A stretch of 64,000 nt of DNA from Aliidiomarina halalkaliphila (GCF_007096385.1 NZ_VJWL01000001.1:703194-767193); one strand, 5' to 3'. Positions 20,848 through 29,006 are shown, counted from the first letter of the stretch. Notes: generated from the letters alone by a model not told the origin. Translations and numbers: made by a program.

Positions 20848-22938
20848 ATGTCAGCTAGCCCATTTTTGCGCCCTTCTCTTTTAGCCAGCGCGATTGCCAT
20901 CGCCTTGTTACCGGCCGCAACCATTGCCCAAGAAGAAACGGATCAAGATTCAAGTGCCACAGAACGCTCAGCGTCTATGCCACGCATTGAAGTCATTCGT
21001 GTATTTGGTGCCCGCAATGCCCACCGTCACGACGAAACCGGTACCGTGGTTGTGTTAGATCGCGAGTACATTGAACAACTGCAGCCACTCTCAACTGAAG
21101 ACGTATTACGCCGCGTTCCAGGCATTAATATCAAAGGCGAAGAAGAGACCTCGATTGTCTCTAATTTCGGTATCCGCGGATTATCCGCTAGCGAGAGCAA
21201 ATCTCTGGTTCTCGAAGACGGCGTGCCTGTTGCCCCAGGATTGTTTATCGGTAACGACCGTTATTTTAACCCACGTATTCAGCGCGTTGAGCGGGTGGAA
21301 ATTCTGAAAGGCTCTGCTTCCCTGCGTTACGGACCTTCAACCATTGGTGGTGTTGTAAACTACCAAACGAAAACCCCGGATCAGGGCGTGTTGCTCACCG
21401 GTCGCGTCGGCTCATTTAACATGCGTGAAGTGAACGTAGAAGCCGGCCAACACGGGACAAATTCCGACGCTTTCGCCGGTGTGGTTTTAAGTCACGCTCA
21501 GAGCGATGGCTTTATGGACAAAGGCTACGAAATGACCGACGTGATGGTTAAAGCCGGTATGTCGTTAAGCCCTGAGCACCGAGTTGGTTTGAAATTCTCA
21601 TGGTATGAAAACGACGCCAATATTTCCTATCGTGGCTTGTTACTCGACGATTACCTCGCTGGTGCAACCTACAACCCGGCCCCAGATGACTACTACTTGC
21701 AAGATCGTGTGGCGTTTGATCTGAACCACGAATGGTTGGTCTCCCCGAATACCACACTCAAAACGTTGGTGTACTGGAGCGATGTCAGCCGTGATTACTG
21801 GCGTTACAACGTAGACACCGCTGCCTCGAATCAAGCAGGCCGCTGGGTATACACCGATGACCTTACCGGAAACAACCGTGCATTTGAGCGCTTCGGTATC
21901 GAAACACGCTTAAACATCCACCATGATTTACTGGGCTTCGACGCCAACAGTGAGCTTGGTTTACGCTACATGCAAGAAGAATCAGACGATCGCCGTATTC
22001 GGGCGACTCGTGATGCCGATCGCACCGGCACCAATGACCGTCATATCGTTGATTCTGCAGAAAGCTACGCAGCCTATGTCCAAAGCCGCATGTATATCAC
22101 CGACCGTTTAGCAGTAACACCTGGCGTACGAATTGAATCGTATCAGCAGGAGCGCACGGTACTGACCCAAAACGGTGCTTCTGCAAAAACGAACAACACC
22201 GAAGTATTGCCCGGTATCGGTGCAACCTATGAATTGCGCGAAGGGGCAGAGATGTATGGTGGTGTGTATCGCGCATTCTCACCTGCATCAAACGGTGTAG
22301 CTCTTGATGGATTAACCGACCAACAATTGGATGGTGAGCGAGCGATTAACTATGAAATCGGTGTGCGTGGTCGTTCAGGCGACATGACCTACGAAGTGGC
22401 TGCGTTCTATATGGATTTCAGCAACCAAGTCGTGACCGGTAACAGCGATCCTAATTTATCACAGTCGAACGCAGGTAAAACGGAACACTATGGTATGGAG
22501 TTCGCGTGGGGTTATGTGCTCGGTGGTGGCTTCTCACTCGACACCAACGCAACTTGGATCCCAACGTCGGAGTTTAAATCAGGTGAATACCGTGGTAATC
22601 GCTTGCCCTATGCTCCAGAGTGGATGGCCAACGCCGCCCTCACCTACAACTACGATCGCTTTACTACCAGCCTCACGGCTCACTATCGCGGCGAACAGTA
22701 TGGTGACCCAAGCAATGTAGAAGCACTACCTACGGGCGCAGCCGGTGGAATCTGGGGTGGATTATTACCTTCGTACACGGTGCTTGATTTGATGGCGCAA
22801 TATCAATTTAACGAAGGCTTGAGTGTATATGGCTCTGTGAAGAACCTTACCGACAAACGTTACATCGCGGGTTTGCGTCAAGGTATCTATGCTGGCCCTG
22901 AGCGTTCGTTTGAAGTAGGTTTCCGTTACCGCTTCTAA
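20848..22938 (+). CDS. TonB-dependent outer-membrane receptor (FecA-like)
   Basis: The 696-residue receptor has a signal peptide ending near TIAQ, a plug domain (VVVLDREYIEQLQPLSTEDV, then RRVPGINI and GSASLRYGPSTIGGVVNY) and a 22-strand-type barrel ending in the expected aromatic residue (FRYRF). It takes up an iron chelate such as a ferric siderophore or citrate, driven by TonB. I prefer ATG 20848 with GGAG upstream over the GTG two codons earlier. Two Fur-like boxes precede it. No periplasmic binding or permease gene accompanies it. Confidence 0.9.
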   Translation: MSASPFLRPSLLASAIAIALLPAATIAQEETDQDSSATERSASMPRIEVIRVFGARNAHRHDETGTVVVLDREYIEQLQPLSTEDVLRRVPGINIKGEEETSIVSNFGIRGLSASESKSLVLEDGVPVAPGLFIGNDRYFNPRIQRVERVEILKGSASLRYGPSTIGGVVNYQTKTPDQGVLLTGRVGSFNMREVNVEAGQHGTNSDAFAGVVLSHAQSDGFMDKGYEMTDVMVKAGMSLSPEHRVGLKFSWYENDANISYRGLLLDDYLAGATYNPAPDDYYLQDRVAFDLNHEWLVSPNTTLKTLVYWSDVSRDYWRYNVDTAASNQAGRWVYTDDLTGNNRAFERFGIETRLNIHHDLLGFDANSELGLRYMQEESDDRRIRATRDADRTGTNDRHIVDSAESYAAYVQSRMYITDRLAVTPGVRIESYQQERTVLTQNGASAKTNNTEVLPGIGATYELREGAEMYGGVYRAFSPASNGVALDGLTDQQLDGERAINYEIGVRGRSGDMTYEVAAFYMDFSNQVVTGNSDPNLSQSNAGKTEHYGMEFAWGYVLGGGFSLDTNATWIPTSEFKSGEYRGNRLPYAPEWMANAALTYNYDRFTTSLTAHYRGEQYGDPSNVEALPTGAAGGIWGGLLPSYTVLDLMAQYQFNEGLSVYGSVKNLTDKRYIAGLRQGIYAGPERSFEVGFRYRF

Positions 22939-22975
22939 GTAAGGCCGACGCAGGATAGAAAGCGTTTTCTCCCTA

Positions 22976-23012
22976 GCGCCCCATGTTGAGTGATCAATGT
23001 GGGGCGTTTTTT
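22976..23012 (+). terminator. Rho-independent terminator after the TonB receptor gene
   Basis: CGCCCCATGTTGA pairs with TCAATGTGGGGCG nearly perfectly and TTTTTT follows. Confidence 0.88.
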
Positions 23013-23186
23013 ATCGGGGTCTTACTGTCTTTAGGTGAACAAGCGCGGAGGTTAACGTTTGTTGGGCTTTGAGCCTAATCTTTATTGCTGCTAACAATGA
23101 ACTTTTTAAGGAAAGAGCGTATATAAGAAGAGTTAAATATTTCACACACACAACGAACGCACAGCCACACTTAGGGGCACCGAACA

Positions 23187-23594
23187 ATGAGCATGCTATT
23201 TACCCTGTTATTCACCACGCTATTTATCGCCATGTTATTGCCATTTTTGGCAAAAGCGCCGCTCGTGATTGCCATGAACCGTCAGCCCGGAGGATACGAT
23301 AATCGTTACCCAAGGGTGCAACAGCAACAACTTGAGGGATTTGGACAACGTGCCACCGCCGCTCACTACAATAGCTTTGAGGCCTTGTTAATCTATGGAT
23401 TAGCCGTATTCACAGCGGTGGCCTTTAATGCGGTAGATACCTTCACAGTAGTTCTGGGTTGGGTGTTTATCGGCTCGCGAGTCGTATATTTGTTGTGCTA
23501 TTGGTACGACAAATCAACCTTGCGGTCATTAAGCTGGTTAGTGGGAACGGTTGCCTGCTTCACCATCGCCGGCCGCGCCATCTGGGGCTCCTAA
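23187..23594 (+). CDS. MAPEG-family membrane protein
   Basis: The 135-residue protein has four predicted membrane helices. The family signature region RATAAHYNSFEALLIYGLAV lies at about residues 50-70. MAPEG proteins include glutathione-dependent membrane enzymes and many bacterial members of unknown role. A 22-base hairpin repeat begins 3 bases after its stop codon and recurs after the regulator gene at 24379. Confidence 0.85.
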   Translation: MSMLFTLLFTTLFIAMLLPFLAKAPLVIAMNRQPGGYDNRYPRVQQQQLEGFGQRATAAHYNSFEALLIYGLAVFTAVAFNAVDTFTVVLGWVFIGSRVVYLLCYWYDKSTLRSLSWLVGTVACFTIAGRAIWGS

Positions 23595-23596
23595 TC

Positions 23597-23618
23597 GTAC
23601 CCAACGCACCGCGTTGGG
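23597..23618. repeat. Copy 1 of a 22-base hairpin repeat
   Basis: CCCAACGC-ACC-GCGTTGGG preceded by GTA. It is identical over 22 bases to 24382-24403, and both copies sit 2-3 bases after a stop codon. There is no T-tract, so it is not a classic terminator; it may protect 3' ends or be a REP-like repeat. Confidence 0.8.
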
Positions 23619-23645
23619 AATCCCTAGCCCCTTTGCACCCATCAA

Positions 23646-23715
23646 TGTTAAAAATATTTGACATGGTCTGTTTTTTCGCCATACTAGCGCTATCCAATGT
23701 TAAAAATACTTAACA
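23646..23715 (+). promoter_or_regulatory. Promoter with two matched operators for the membrane protein/XRE regulator pair
   Basis: Two 18-base near-palindromes, TGTTAAAAATATTTGACA (23646-23663) and TGTTAAAAATACTTAACA (23698-23715), lie 52 bases apart. The first includes a consensus -35 TTGACA (23658-23663), followed after 18 bases by TACTAG as -10; the second lies downstream of the predicted start of transcription. The layout suggests autorepression by the XRE protein encoded at 24167. Confidence 0.65.
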
Positions 23716-23757
23716 CAACGAAAACAAAGCGCGTCACTACACAACGGAGCACTACAA

Positions 23758-24174
23758 ATGGCAAACCATGAAAAAACAGCGTGGATCATGATGGTGGTAT
23801 TACTTATAGCTTCAGGGAAATTACTGCAAACGATCATCCAACACAGCGAAACCCTCGGAACCCTAGTGCCACCAAACGCCGGCATATTGATCCAGTACGT
23901 GATTGCTCTGGTGGTGCTCAGTATCATCGGACACATTGCCCTGGCGATCACCTCAAAACAGGCACTGGAAAAGAAAGATGAGCGGGAACGTCAGTTTGAA
24001 GTTTACGGCAGCCATATTAGTGGTTTGGTACTCGGCTTGGGTTGCGTCACCGCGCTTGGCCACTACCTCGTTCACTTCGACGGGTCGCTACTATTTTATT
24101 CGGTATTTGCGGCCTTAATTGCCAGCCAGATTACTGAATACCTTGTCGTGATTTGGAGACATCGTCGTGGCTAA
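23758..24174 (+). CDS. Small membrane protein paired with an XRE regulator
   Basis: The 138-residue protein has four predicted helices and a charged loop KQALEKKDERERQFEVYGSH between helices 2 and 3. That layout recalls DUF2178-type proteins, which are commonly encoded just before a small YgzD-like helix-turn-helix regulator, as here (8-base overlap with the next gene). Its function is unknown. The pair shares the operator-bearing promoter at 23646-23715. Confidence 0.75.
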   Translation: MANHEKTAWIMMVVLLIASGKLLQTIIQHSETLGTLVPPNAGILIQYVIALVVLSIIGHIALAITSKQALEKKDERERQFEVYGSHISGLVLGLGCVTALGHYLVHFDGSLLFYSVFAALIASQITEYLVVIWRHRRG

Positions 24175-24379
24175 ACCCCTCCCCATTACCAATTGCGTGA
24201 AAGAACTGCGGGAAGCCATGGGTATGACCCAAGCGGAACTTGGTGAACGGGTTGGCCTCACTCGCCAAACTATTGCAGCCATCGAGCAGCGGCGTTATTC
24301 GCCGTCGCTCGAAACCGCATTTCGCATCGCCGACACCTTCAACACCAATCTCGAAGCCGTATTTGAATATCAACCATAG
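24167..24379 (+). CDS. Small XRE-family transcriptional regulator
   Basis: This 70-residue protein is almost entirely one helix-turn-helix: ELREAMGMTQAELGERVGLT, then RQTIAAIEQRRYSPSLETAF. It starts with GTG inside the end of the upstream membrane-protein gene, so the two are translationally coupled. The compact size is typical of YgzD/Cro-like regulators that control their own two-gene operon; the paired operators at 23646 and 23698 are the obvious candidate targets. Confidence 0.9.
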   Translation: MAKPLPITNCVKELREAMGMTQAELGERVGLTRQTIAAIEQRRYSPSLETAFRIADTFNTNLEAVFEYQP

Positions 24380-24381
24380 GT

Positions 24382-24403
24382 GTACCCAACGCACCGCGTT
24401 GGG
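24382..24403. repeat. Copy 2 of the 22-base hairpin repeat
   Basis: This copy is identical to 23597-23618 and here extends to a 10-base stem (TACCCAACGC/GCGTTGGGTA). It begins 3 bases after the XRE regulator stop. Confidence 0.8.
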
Positions 24404-24456
24404 TATCCCGCGCCACAATCGTAGCCAACAAAATTATTGAAAACCGAGCCAAACAA

Positions 24457-24472
24457 CTGTATAAACAACCAG
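24457..24472 (+). promoter_or_regulatory. LexA box upstream of yebG
   Basis: CTGTATAAACAACCAG fits CTGT-N8-ACAG with one mismatch and lies 31 bases before the yebG start codon. SOS control of yebG is known in E. coli. Confidence 0.75.
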
Positions 24473-24503
24473 TAATTCACAACAACCACCCACGAGGTAC
24501 ATC

Positions 24504-24785
24504 ATGGCTGTGATCACACAGTACGTAGTTGTTCGCAACGGAGAAGAAAAAATGAAGTTCACCACCAAAGCCGAAGCTGATGCGTACGATAAAATGCTCG
24601 ACATGGTCGATGAGTTAGTGCCTCTACTTGAGCAAAGTGAGATGCTCGAAAACGAGCAAGCCTGCGAAGACCTCGCCTTCTACCTCGCCAAACAGCGCGA
24701 GCCGCTGCTAATCGCACTAGGTGCGAAAAAGCCCGCGAAGAAAAAGACGGCAAAGAAAGTAGTTGAGACTGAGTCAGCCGCTTAA
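24504..24785 (+). CDS. yebG: YebG family SOS-induced protein
   Basis: The 93-residue protein starts MAVITQYVVVRNGEEKMKF, ends in a Lys/Ala-rich tail (AKKPAKKKTAKKV) and contains FTTKAEADAYDKMLDM, all YebG hallmarks. YebG is a DNA-damage-inducible protein of poorly defined role. The LexA box just upstream supports SOS regulation. Its stop codon overlaps that of the convergent lipoprotein gene by 4 bases. Confidence 0.93.
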   Translation: MAVITQYVVVRNGEEKMKFTTKAEADAYDKMLDMVDELVPLLEQSEMLENEQACEDLAFYLAKQREPLLIALGAKKPAKKKTAKKVVETESAA

Positions 24786-25393
24786 TCGCCGCCAAATAGC
24801 CGGTTATGTATTTCGGCCACATGTCGTTCTGATTCTAGCTCTTCGTATGCTTCGGCGGCGCTGTCCGCCGTGAGTTCATTCGCATCGAACAGATGCTCGT
24901 TCGCAAAAACTTTCGCCATATATTGCTCTGTCACCCGGAAATTCTCAGACGATAAGCCATCGGCCCATGTTATATAACCATTGGCAATACCAAAACGAAG
25001 GTTCCCGTCAGGTTCGATCAAAAACGTAAAGGCTTGCGCTCTTGATGAGATATCCAAGTGCTCTGCATTAGCTTGGTCTTCGGGAAGTAAGCGTTTCAAC
25101 GCGCTCATGTAATCGGATATTTTTAGCTCACAGGTAAAGCGTACAGCGCGCGCATCAATATCAGTGTCCTGCTCTTCCCAATAGGTATCTTTGCAGCTTA
25201 CCCAACTTTCAAGGGCATCGCCAAGGGTAATGCCGTCGTCGAATTCGGTTTTCTGACTTTTCACAAAGTCGATATCGTTATAACTCGAGATATCGCTGTT
25301 ACCATCGTTGGCGTTTGCATTTCCGCTATCGTTATCGTCGCCGCAAGCGCTGAAGGCAAATACCAAAGGTAATGCTAAGTAGAGTTTCTTCAT
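24782..25393 (-). CDS. Predicted lipoprotein, unknown family
   Basis: From ATG 25393 the protein has 203 residues, with signal peptide MKKLYLALPLVFAFSAC (lipobox FSAC) and then an acidic, Asn/Asp-rich linker (DDNDSGNANANDGNSD). The globular part includes WVSCKDTYWEE and VRFTCELKISDYM, so a disulphide is possible. I do not recognise the family. It is convergent with yebG and stands alone. Confidence 0.75.
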   Translation of the reverse strand: MKKLYLALPLVFAFSACGDDNDSGNANANDGNSDISSYNDIDFVKSQKTEFDDGITLGDALESWVSCKDTYWEEQDTDIDARAVRFTCELKISDYMSALKRLLPEDQANAEHLDISSRAQAFTFLIEPDGNLRFGIANGYITWADGLSSENFRVTEQYMAKVFANEHLFDANELTADSAAEAYEELESERHVAEIHNRLFGGD

Positions 25394-25517
25394 TTTGGGC
25401 TCCATGCTTTTTTAATTTAAGGGTAAGCATAGCGCAAACACACTAAAATTCCCCTGAGTCACGGGGGGTATATTCCAAAGAAGGGAAAAACTGAAGAAGA
25501 GAGTGGCGTAACCGCCA

Positions 25518-26057
25518 CTACCACATCAAATCGTCGGGGATTTTGTAATCGGCGTAGGGGTCATTTTCAGAAGGGTTATATTCCGTGGTGTCATTCGTAT
25601 TTAACAGCACAATGACATCAGGAATACGCTGCTGGATTTTATCCGCGACGGGCGCAGGAATAAGTGCATAACCGTCGCCCTCACGCGCAATCGCGAGCTT
25701 GCCTTTGGTCAGCTCATTATGAATTTTCTGATTCACATACAAACGCTTCACCAAGCTGCCATCGGCAAAATTAAACGCGACCTCGCCTTGGTATGCCACA
25801 CGATTGACATTAATAAGCTGTCGTACCTGCGCCGCAATCGCGCGTTCTTTAAGTTCAGCTTGGCGTTGACGGTTTAACTCCTGATCACGCGCCACCTTCT
25901 CCTGGCGCTGCTGCTCCACCGATAACGCAGCCTCACTCACGATGGTTTTCTTTTTACTCACCTTGGGCTGCTTTTGCTTTTCTTTCTTCAGCGCTTTTAG
26001 CTTTTTCTCATCGGCTAAGCCCGCTTTTAATAACTGTTCTTGCAACGCATTTTTCAT
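25518..26057 (-). CDS. DUF2058 family protein (YaiL-like)
   Basis: The 179-residue protein has a Lys-rich, highly charged N-terminal half (EKKLKALKKEKQKQPKVSKK) and a coiled-coil-like middle. Its C-terminal domain has VAYQGEVAFNFADGSLVKRL and a closing DPYADYKIPDDLMW. This is the YaiL/DUF2058 family, described as nucleoid- or polysome-associated in E. coli. It is cytoplasmic. It is the last clear core gene before the integron; the next 147 bases to the left end of the cassette region hold nothing that I can call. Confidence 0.88.
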   Translation of the reverse strand: MKNALQEQLLKAGLADEKKLKALKKEKQKQPKVSKKKTIVSEAALSVEQQRQEKVARDQELNRQRQAELKERAIAAQVRQLINVNRVAYQGEVAFNFADGSLVKRLYVNQKIHNELTKGKLAIAREGDGYALIPAPVADKIQQRIPDVIVLLNTNDTTEYNPSENDPYADYKIPDDLMW

Positions 26058-26204
26058 TGGTGTTCTGCTGATTTGTTTAACTCATGGGGATAGTCTGCAT
26101 TTATTGGTGTTCGAGCGCAACATGGGGAGGCCTCGAATAGGTACAAGGCCCACTAAAGAGCCTGCCGACACCCCGCCTCAAACCGCCCAAAGTACAGGAG
26201 GGTC

Positions 26205-26624
26205 TTACTCAGATCTGCCCTTGCGTTCAACGTGCTTTTTGAAGTTATTTAGAATACTTTGCCAGCCTCGTTCTTGAAGCTCGGCAGAATTTTCTTCTTC
26301 TGCATCAAATGTTTCCACAACCCGAACACCGCTCGGTGTTTCAGTGAACTCAACGGTGACTACCCGCTTATCTTCGAGCACATACTGGATGGATTCGTGT
26401 GAATCAATCTTGGTAAAAGTTCCTTCGAAGTCGAAGCCCATTGAACCGTCTTTTGCTTCCATGCGGTACTTGAATGTACCACCGACCTTCAGGTCTAACT
26501 CGGCCTTAGGGCAGCACCACGCATCTGCAGCAAAGTTCCAGTTTGTGATATCTTCGGGCGTTACCCATGCGTCCCAAACTGTTGTGAGTGGCGCATTTAC
26601 TTCCGTTTCAATCTTGATTTTCAT
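26205..26624 (-). CDS. SRPBCC/AHSA1-like protein
   Basis: The 139-residue protein is one START-like helix-grip domain: IETEVNAPLTTVWDAWVTPEDITNWNFA, KVGGTFKYRMEAKDG and a C-terminal helix GWQSILNNFKKHVE. Such proteins bind small hydrophobic ligands; the exact role is unknown. It lies beyond the last half attC and a broken higB copy, so it may be an old cassette or the chromosomal flank. No attC was seen on its far side. Confidence 0.85.
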   Translation of the reverse strand: MKIKIETEVNAPLTTVWDAWVTPEDITNWNFAADAWCCPKAELDLKVGGTFKYRMEAKDGSMGFDFEGTFTKIDSHESIQYVLEDKRVVTVEFTETPSGVRVVETFDAEEENSAELQERGWQSILNNFKKHVERKGRSE

Positions 26625-26634
26625 ATGTATTTCC

Positions 26635-26833
26635 TCACGCTATGCCATCACGAAACTCAAAGGTCAAACGCCAGTTGCCACTGACCGTGATCGACCAAAT
26701 GCCCTTTCGGTCACCTTTTAACGGATGGAGTTTGTATCCAGGAATGTCGAGATCTGAAACTTCCATCGCAGTATTCAGCGCCGTTAATTGCAAACGCAAT
26801 CTGTTAGCGCTTTGCGCAACAGTGTCAACCTGC
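26635..26833 (-). pseudogene. Broken higB-like toxin fragment
   Basis: The core LQLTALNTAMEVSDLDIPGY and the following KLHPLKGDRKGIWSITVSGN are nearly identical to the intact HigB at 31181-31459. The first 30 or so residues and the C-terminal HAYLLDYEDYH are missing. At DNA level the 5' part jumps directly to the copy's promoter region (TTGACA with TTGCGCAA), so an internal deletion of roughly 80-90 bases is likely. No antitoxin is associated. Confidence 0.8.
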
Positions 26834-26850
26834 ATGACGATTTAGTTATG
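26834..26850 (-). repeat. Half attC site at the far end of the left array
   Basis: The + strand reads GATTTAGTTATGTGG, the R''-type end of an attC (compare GATTTGTTAAGTG at the 28.5 kb site). The other half is lost where it meets the broken higB copy. It marks the last recognisable cassette boundary. Confidence 0.5.
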
Positions 26851-27403
26851 TGGTAGATTCCGCCCGCCATAGTCCAGGATAGTCTATTACAAAACCAACA
26901 TTATTGACGGCCAGTGTGCTTATAAAGGCTCCGCCGCCTGATTCATATCGGTAAATCTTGTCGCCCTCTCTACGGTATATCTGGGTCAGCTCCTTCAATT
27001 CGAATGAGGGGAATTGCAACCATGCCACTCTAACCTCCGATTCCTCACCCACATCTAACGCAAGACGCCGGATTGGAAGAATATTCGTTGAAGGGCTAAA
27101 ACCAAGATCCACATCTAGACACCCGGAGACTGCTGGTTGGGCAACCCCATTTCGTCTCCATTCCTGATCAGAGTCCACCTCCAGATCAATCGCGAATCTC
27201 TCACCTCCAATCATTCCACAAACACTGACAGACCTAGTGGACCATGAAGAATCACATATGACCAAATACTCGATTTTGGAGGGGCTGCCCTCATGCATAA
27301 GAACAGCCGTTCCGGAAAGCTCCCAACCGTCTTCTCTTACGCCAAGATTCGCGAATTCTAGGCCCTGGTCCTCAAGCATTCTCCATATTATGGAGTTAGA
27401 CAT
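26846..27403 (-). CDS. Putative glycolipid-binding domain protein (PF06475-like), integron cassette
   Basis: The 185-residue protein matches the putative glycolipid-binding family: SWSTRSVSVCGMIGGERFAI, GCLDVDLGFSPSTNILPIRR and FVIDYPGLWRAE. The start at 27403 has a perfect AGGAGG 6-7 bases upstream. The frame stays open to 27529, but that part is a remnant of a duplicated lipoprotein gene (see 27477-27793). The function of the family is not established. Its attC is reduced to a half site at 26834-26850. Confidence 0.85.
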   Translation of the reverse strand: MSNSIIWRMLEDQGLEFANLGVREDGWELSGTAVLMHEGSPSKIEYLVICDSSWSTRSVSVCGMIGGERFAIDLEVDSDQEWRRNGVAQPAVSGCLDVDLGFSPSTNILPIRRLALDVGEESEVRVAWLQFPSFELKELTQIYRREGDKIYRYESGGGAFISTLAVNNVGFVIDYPGLWRAESTT

Positions 27404-27476
27404 TATTCCTCCTTTTTTCCGGTTCTGCTTTAGGCCACATAACTTGGCCGTAACATTAGGTGATAACAACCGGGAA

Positions 27477-27793
27477 CTGTCAGTCGATGCGCATGATATT
27501 AGCAGAGCAATCATACCCACATATGACAAAGATAGCCGTTACATTGATCGAAGATCCTTCGCACCCAACATGTCTATAGTCTACCGATAATTTCGGAAAC
27601 TGTAATTAAGCCGACCGCGGTGCGGTCTTCGTCTGTCACCCGCTCCTGCCGCGCTTTTATTATTTCACCGTCTAATTTTAAAGCGTAACGATCGAAGTCG
27701 TGTGCAGAGTTTTCTAAATAGCGATTGTAGGTAGCCACTAGGAGCCAATTACTATTAGGATGTTTTAACTCATGGGCGCGTCTCGCTAGGAAA
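27477..27793 (-). pseudogene. Remnant of a duplicated two-gene cassette
   Basis: About 317 bases match 30157-30473 at roughly 90 percent identity by eye. The match includes the 3' end of the gene at 30253-30798 (PVSEIIGEL-type ending) and the 5' start of the lipoprotein gene at 29858-30250. Here the lipoprotein start is broken by a stop after about 10 codons, and the other gene lacks its 5' two thirds. The right end meets an attC directly. Confidence 0.85.
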
Positions 27794-27797
27794 AGAA

Positions 27798-27855
27798 CTT
27801 AACGCCCTTATTCACGCGCCAACACTACTGGTTGCGTGCAATTTACCGTTAGCTG
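27798..27855 (-). repeat. attC site of the Phd/ParE cassette
   Basis: On the + strand it starts TTAACGCC and ends CCGTTAGC, with an internal GCGC/GTGC-rich imperfect palindrome. The toxin stop codon TAA lies in its R'' core. Confidence 0.75.
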
Positions 27856-28160
27856 TCCGACTCGGTGCTCAAAAGGAGCTTTCGGAGCTGCCTTTCCTCT
27901 CTCATGACGTGAACAACAAAAACGATATCATCGTCCTGTCGGTAAAAAATGCGACATGGTCTGACATAAAGCTCGCGGTAGATTGAATTGGGCAGTTCTG
28001 GTGGGACATGGCCGGAGTCGGGAGACCGCTCCAGTCGCTCGACTGTAGAGAAGATCTGACCCCCAAGGTTCGAGGCTGCATCAGGCTTATCCAGAGCAAT
28101 GTACTCTGCAATTTCCTCTAGCTGGTCCAGCGCCGGGTCTGTCCATACTATTTCAGCCAC
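27849..28160 (-). CDS. RelE/ParE-family toxin, integron cassette
   Basis: The 103-residue protein begins EIVWTDPALDQLEEIAEYIA and contains SPDSGHVPPELPNSIYRELY, VRPCRIFYRQDDDIVFVVHV and MREERQLRKLLL, a typical ParE/RelE fold. It is encoded after its antitoxin with a 13-base overlap (antitoxin stop inside the toxin start). RelE types cut mRNA on the ribosome; ParE types poison gyrase; which applies cannot be told by sequence alone. The pair should stabilise the array. Confidence 0.9.
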   Translation of the reverse strand: MAEIVWTDPALDQLEEIAEYIALDKPDAASNLGGQIFSTVERLERSPDSGHVPPELPNSIYRELYVRPCRIFYRQDDDIVFVVHVMREERQLRKLLLSTESDS

Positions 28161-28405
28161 TTCTGCATCCGCTCCCTGGCTTTGGTGTGGGAGGTAGTCT
28201 TACCCTCCAAAATCGCCCGCTCTCCCTTGGACAATCCTTCCAGCAACGCTAACCTGCGCTGCATAAACTCGTAATCCTGAACGTCAACCAGATAGGCCGA
28301 CGGCTGGCCGTGCTCGGTTATCAATACGGCCTCTTTGCTTTCGTGCAGTTCAGCCAAAATCTTGGTCGCTTGGCGCTTCAGGTTAGTTACTAGCTCAACT
28401 TTCAT
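28148..28405 (-). CDS. Phd/YefM-family antitoxin, integron cassette
   Basis: The 85-residue protein has the Phd/YefM N-terminal DNA-binding fold (LVTNLKRQATKILAELHESK, then EAVLITEHGQPSAYLVDVQDYE) and a charged C-terminal helix that would wrap the toxin. It is the first gene of the pair. The cassette probably brings its own promoter in the roughly 50 bases upstream. Confidence 0.92.
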   Translation of the reverse strand: MKVELVTNLKRQATKILAELHESKEAVLITEHGQPSAYLVDVQDYEFMQRRLALLEGLSKGERAILEGKTTSHTKARERMQKWLK

Positions 28406-28459
28406 GGGGTGCCCTCTCTCAAAGTATCACTATAGTATCACTCTGATGGAGTTGTGGGT

Positions 28460-28562
28460 ACAACGTGTATGGCCGAATTCTGATATCTTGCGCTGAGCGC
28501 ACCGGTGGACTTTTTGGAGCAACGCGGAGAAATAGTCATCCACGTTGCGCGATTTGTTAAGT
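28460..28562 (-). repeat. attC site of the PH-like membrane protein cassette
   Basis: On the + strand it begins near CAACGTG and ends GATTTGTTAAG. Inside, CGCACCGG and GCAACGCGG/CCACGTTGCGC form the imperfect hairpin. The R' box is atypical. Confidence 0.6.
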
Positions 28563-29006
28563 GCTCCTGGCACGATCTATCCTCTCAAGGAGTTCTACTA
28601 TTATTGGATTTTTAGAAAAGGGGTTAAAACTCATTGGTGGGTTAAAGATTAGCTCTTGACCAATCTGACCGCCAGAGCGAACTTTAAGAACAACTCTTTC
28701 GGGCGAGTTCATTTGCGCATAGCTGACGTTGATAATGTCCTTGAGAAGCACCCTTTGCTCCTTATCACCCTTGCGAAATAATAAAGATTCACCTTCGTCA
28801 TACACCTCATCTGCTAAATCCCAGATAAGTTTTTTAAACAGAACAAAGCCGAAGACAGCCATGAATACCGGGACAACCAAGAACATAAAGGACTCAGAAA
28901 TTGCCCCAGATAGAACTGCGGTAACAAAGAAAATGGCTAGGAATCCAAACCATACGGTTGGAAACACCTTCTTAAAGTAGAACGTAGAACCAGAGATTTT
29001 TTTCAT
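28557..29006 (-). CDS. Two-helix membrane protein with PH-like C-terminal domain, integron cassette
   Basis: From ATG 29006 the protein has 149 residues. Two membrane helices (about residues 17-60: WFGFLAIFFVTAVLSGAI, FMFLVVPVFMAVFGFVLF) precede a soluble part with short beta segments (YDEGESLLFRKGDKEQRVLL, KDIINVSYAQM, RVVLKVRSGG), which looks like a bacterial PH domain. I do not recognise a specific function. A GTG four codons upstream (29018) is possible, but the ATG has the better context. Confidence 0.75.
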   Translation of the reverse strand: MKKISGSTFYFKKVFPTVWFGFLAIFFVTAVLSGAISESFMFLVVPVFMAVFGFVLFKKLIWDLADEVYDEGESLLFRKGDKEQRVLLKDIINVSYAQMNSPERVVLKVRSGGQIGQELIFNPPMSFNPFSKNPIIVELLERIDRARST

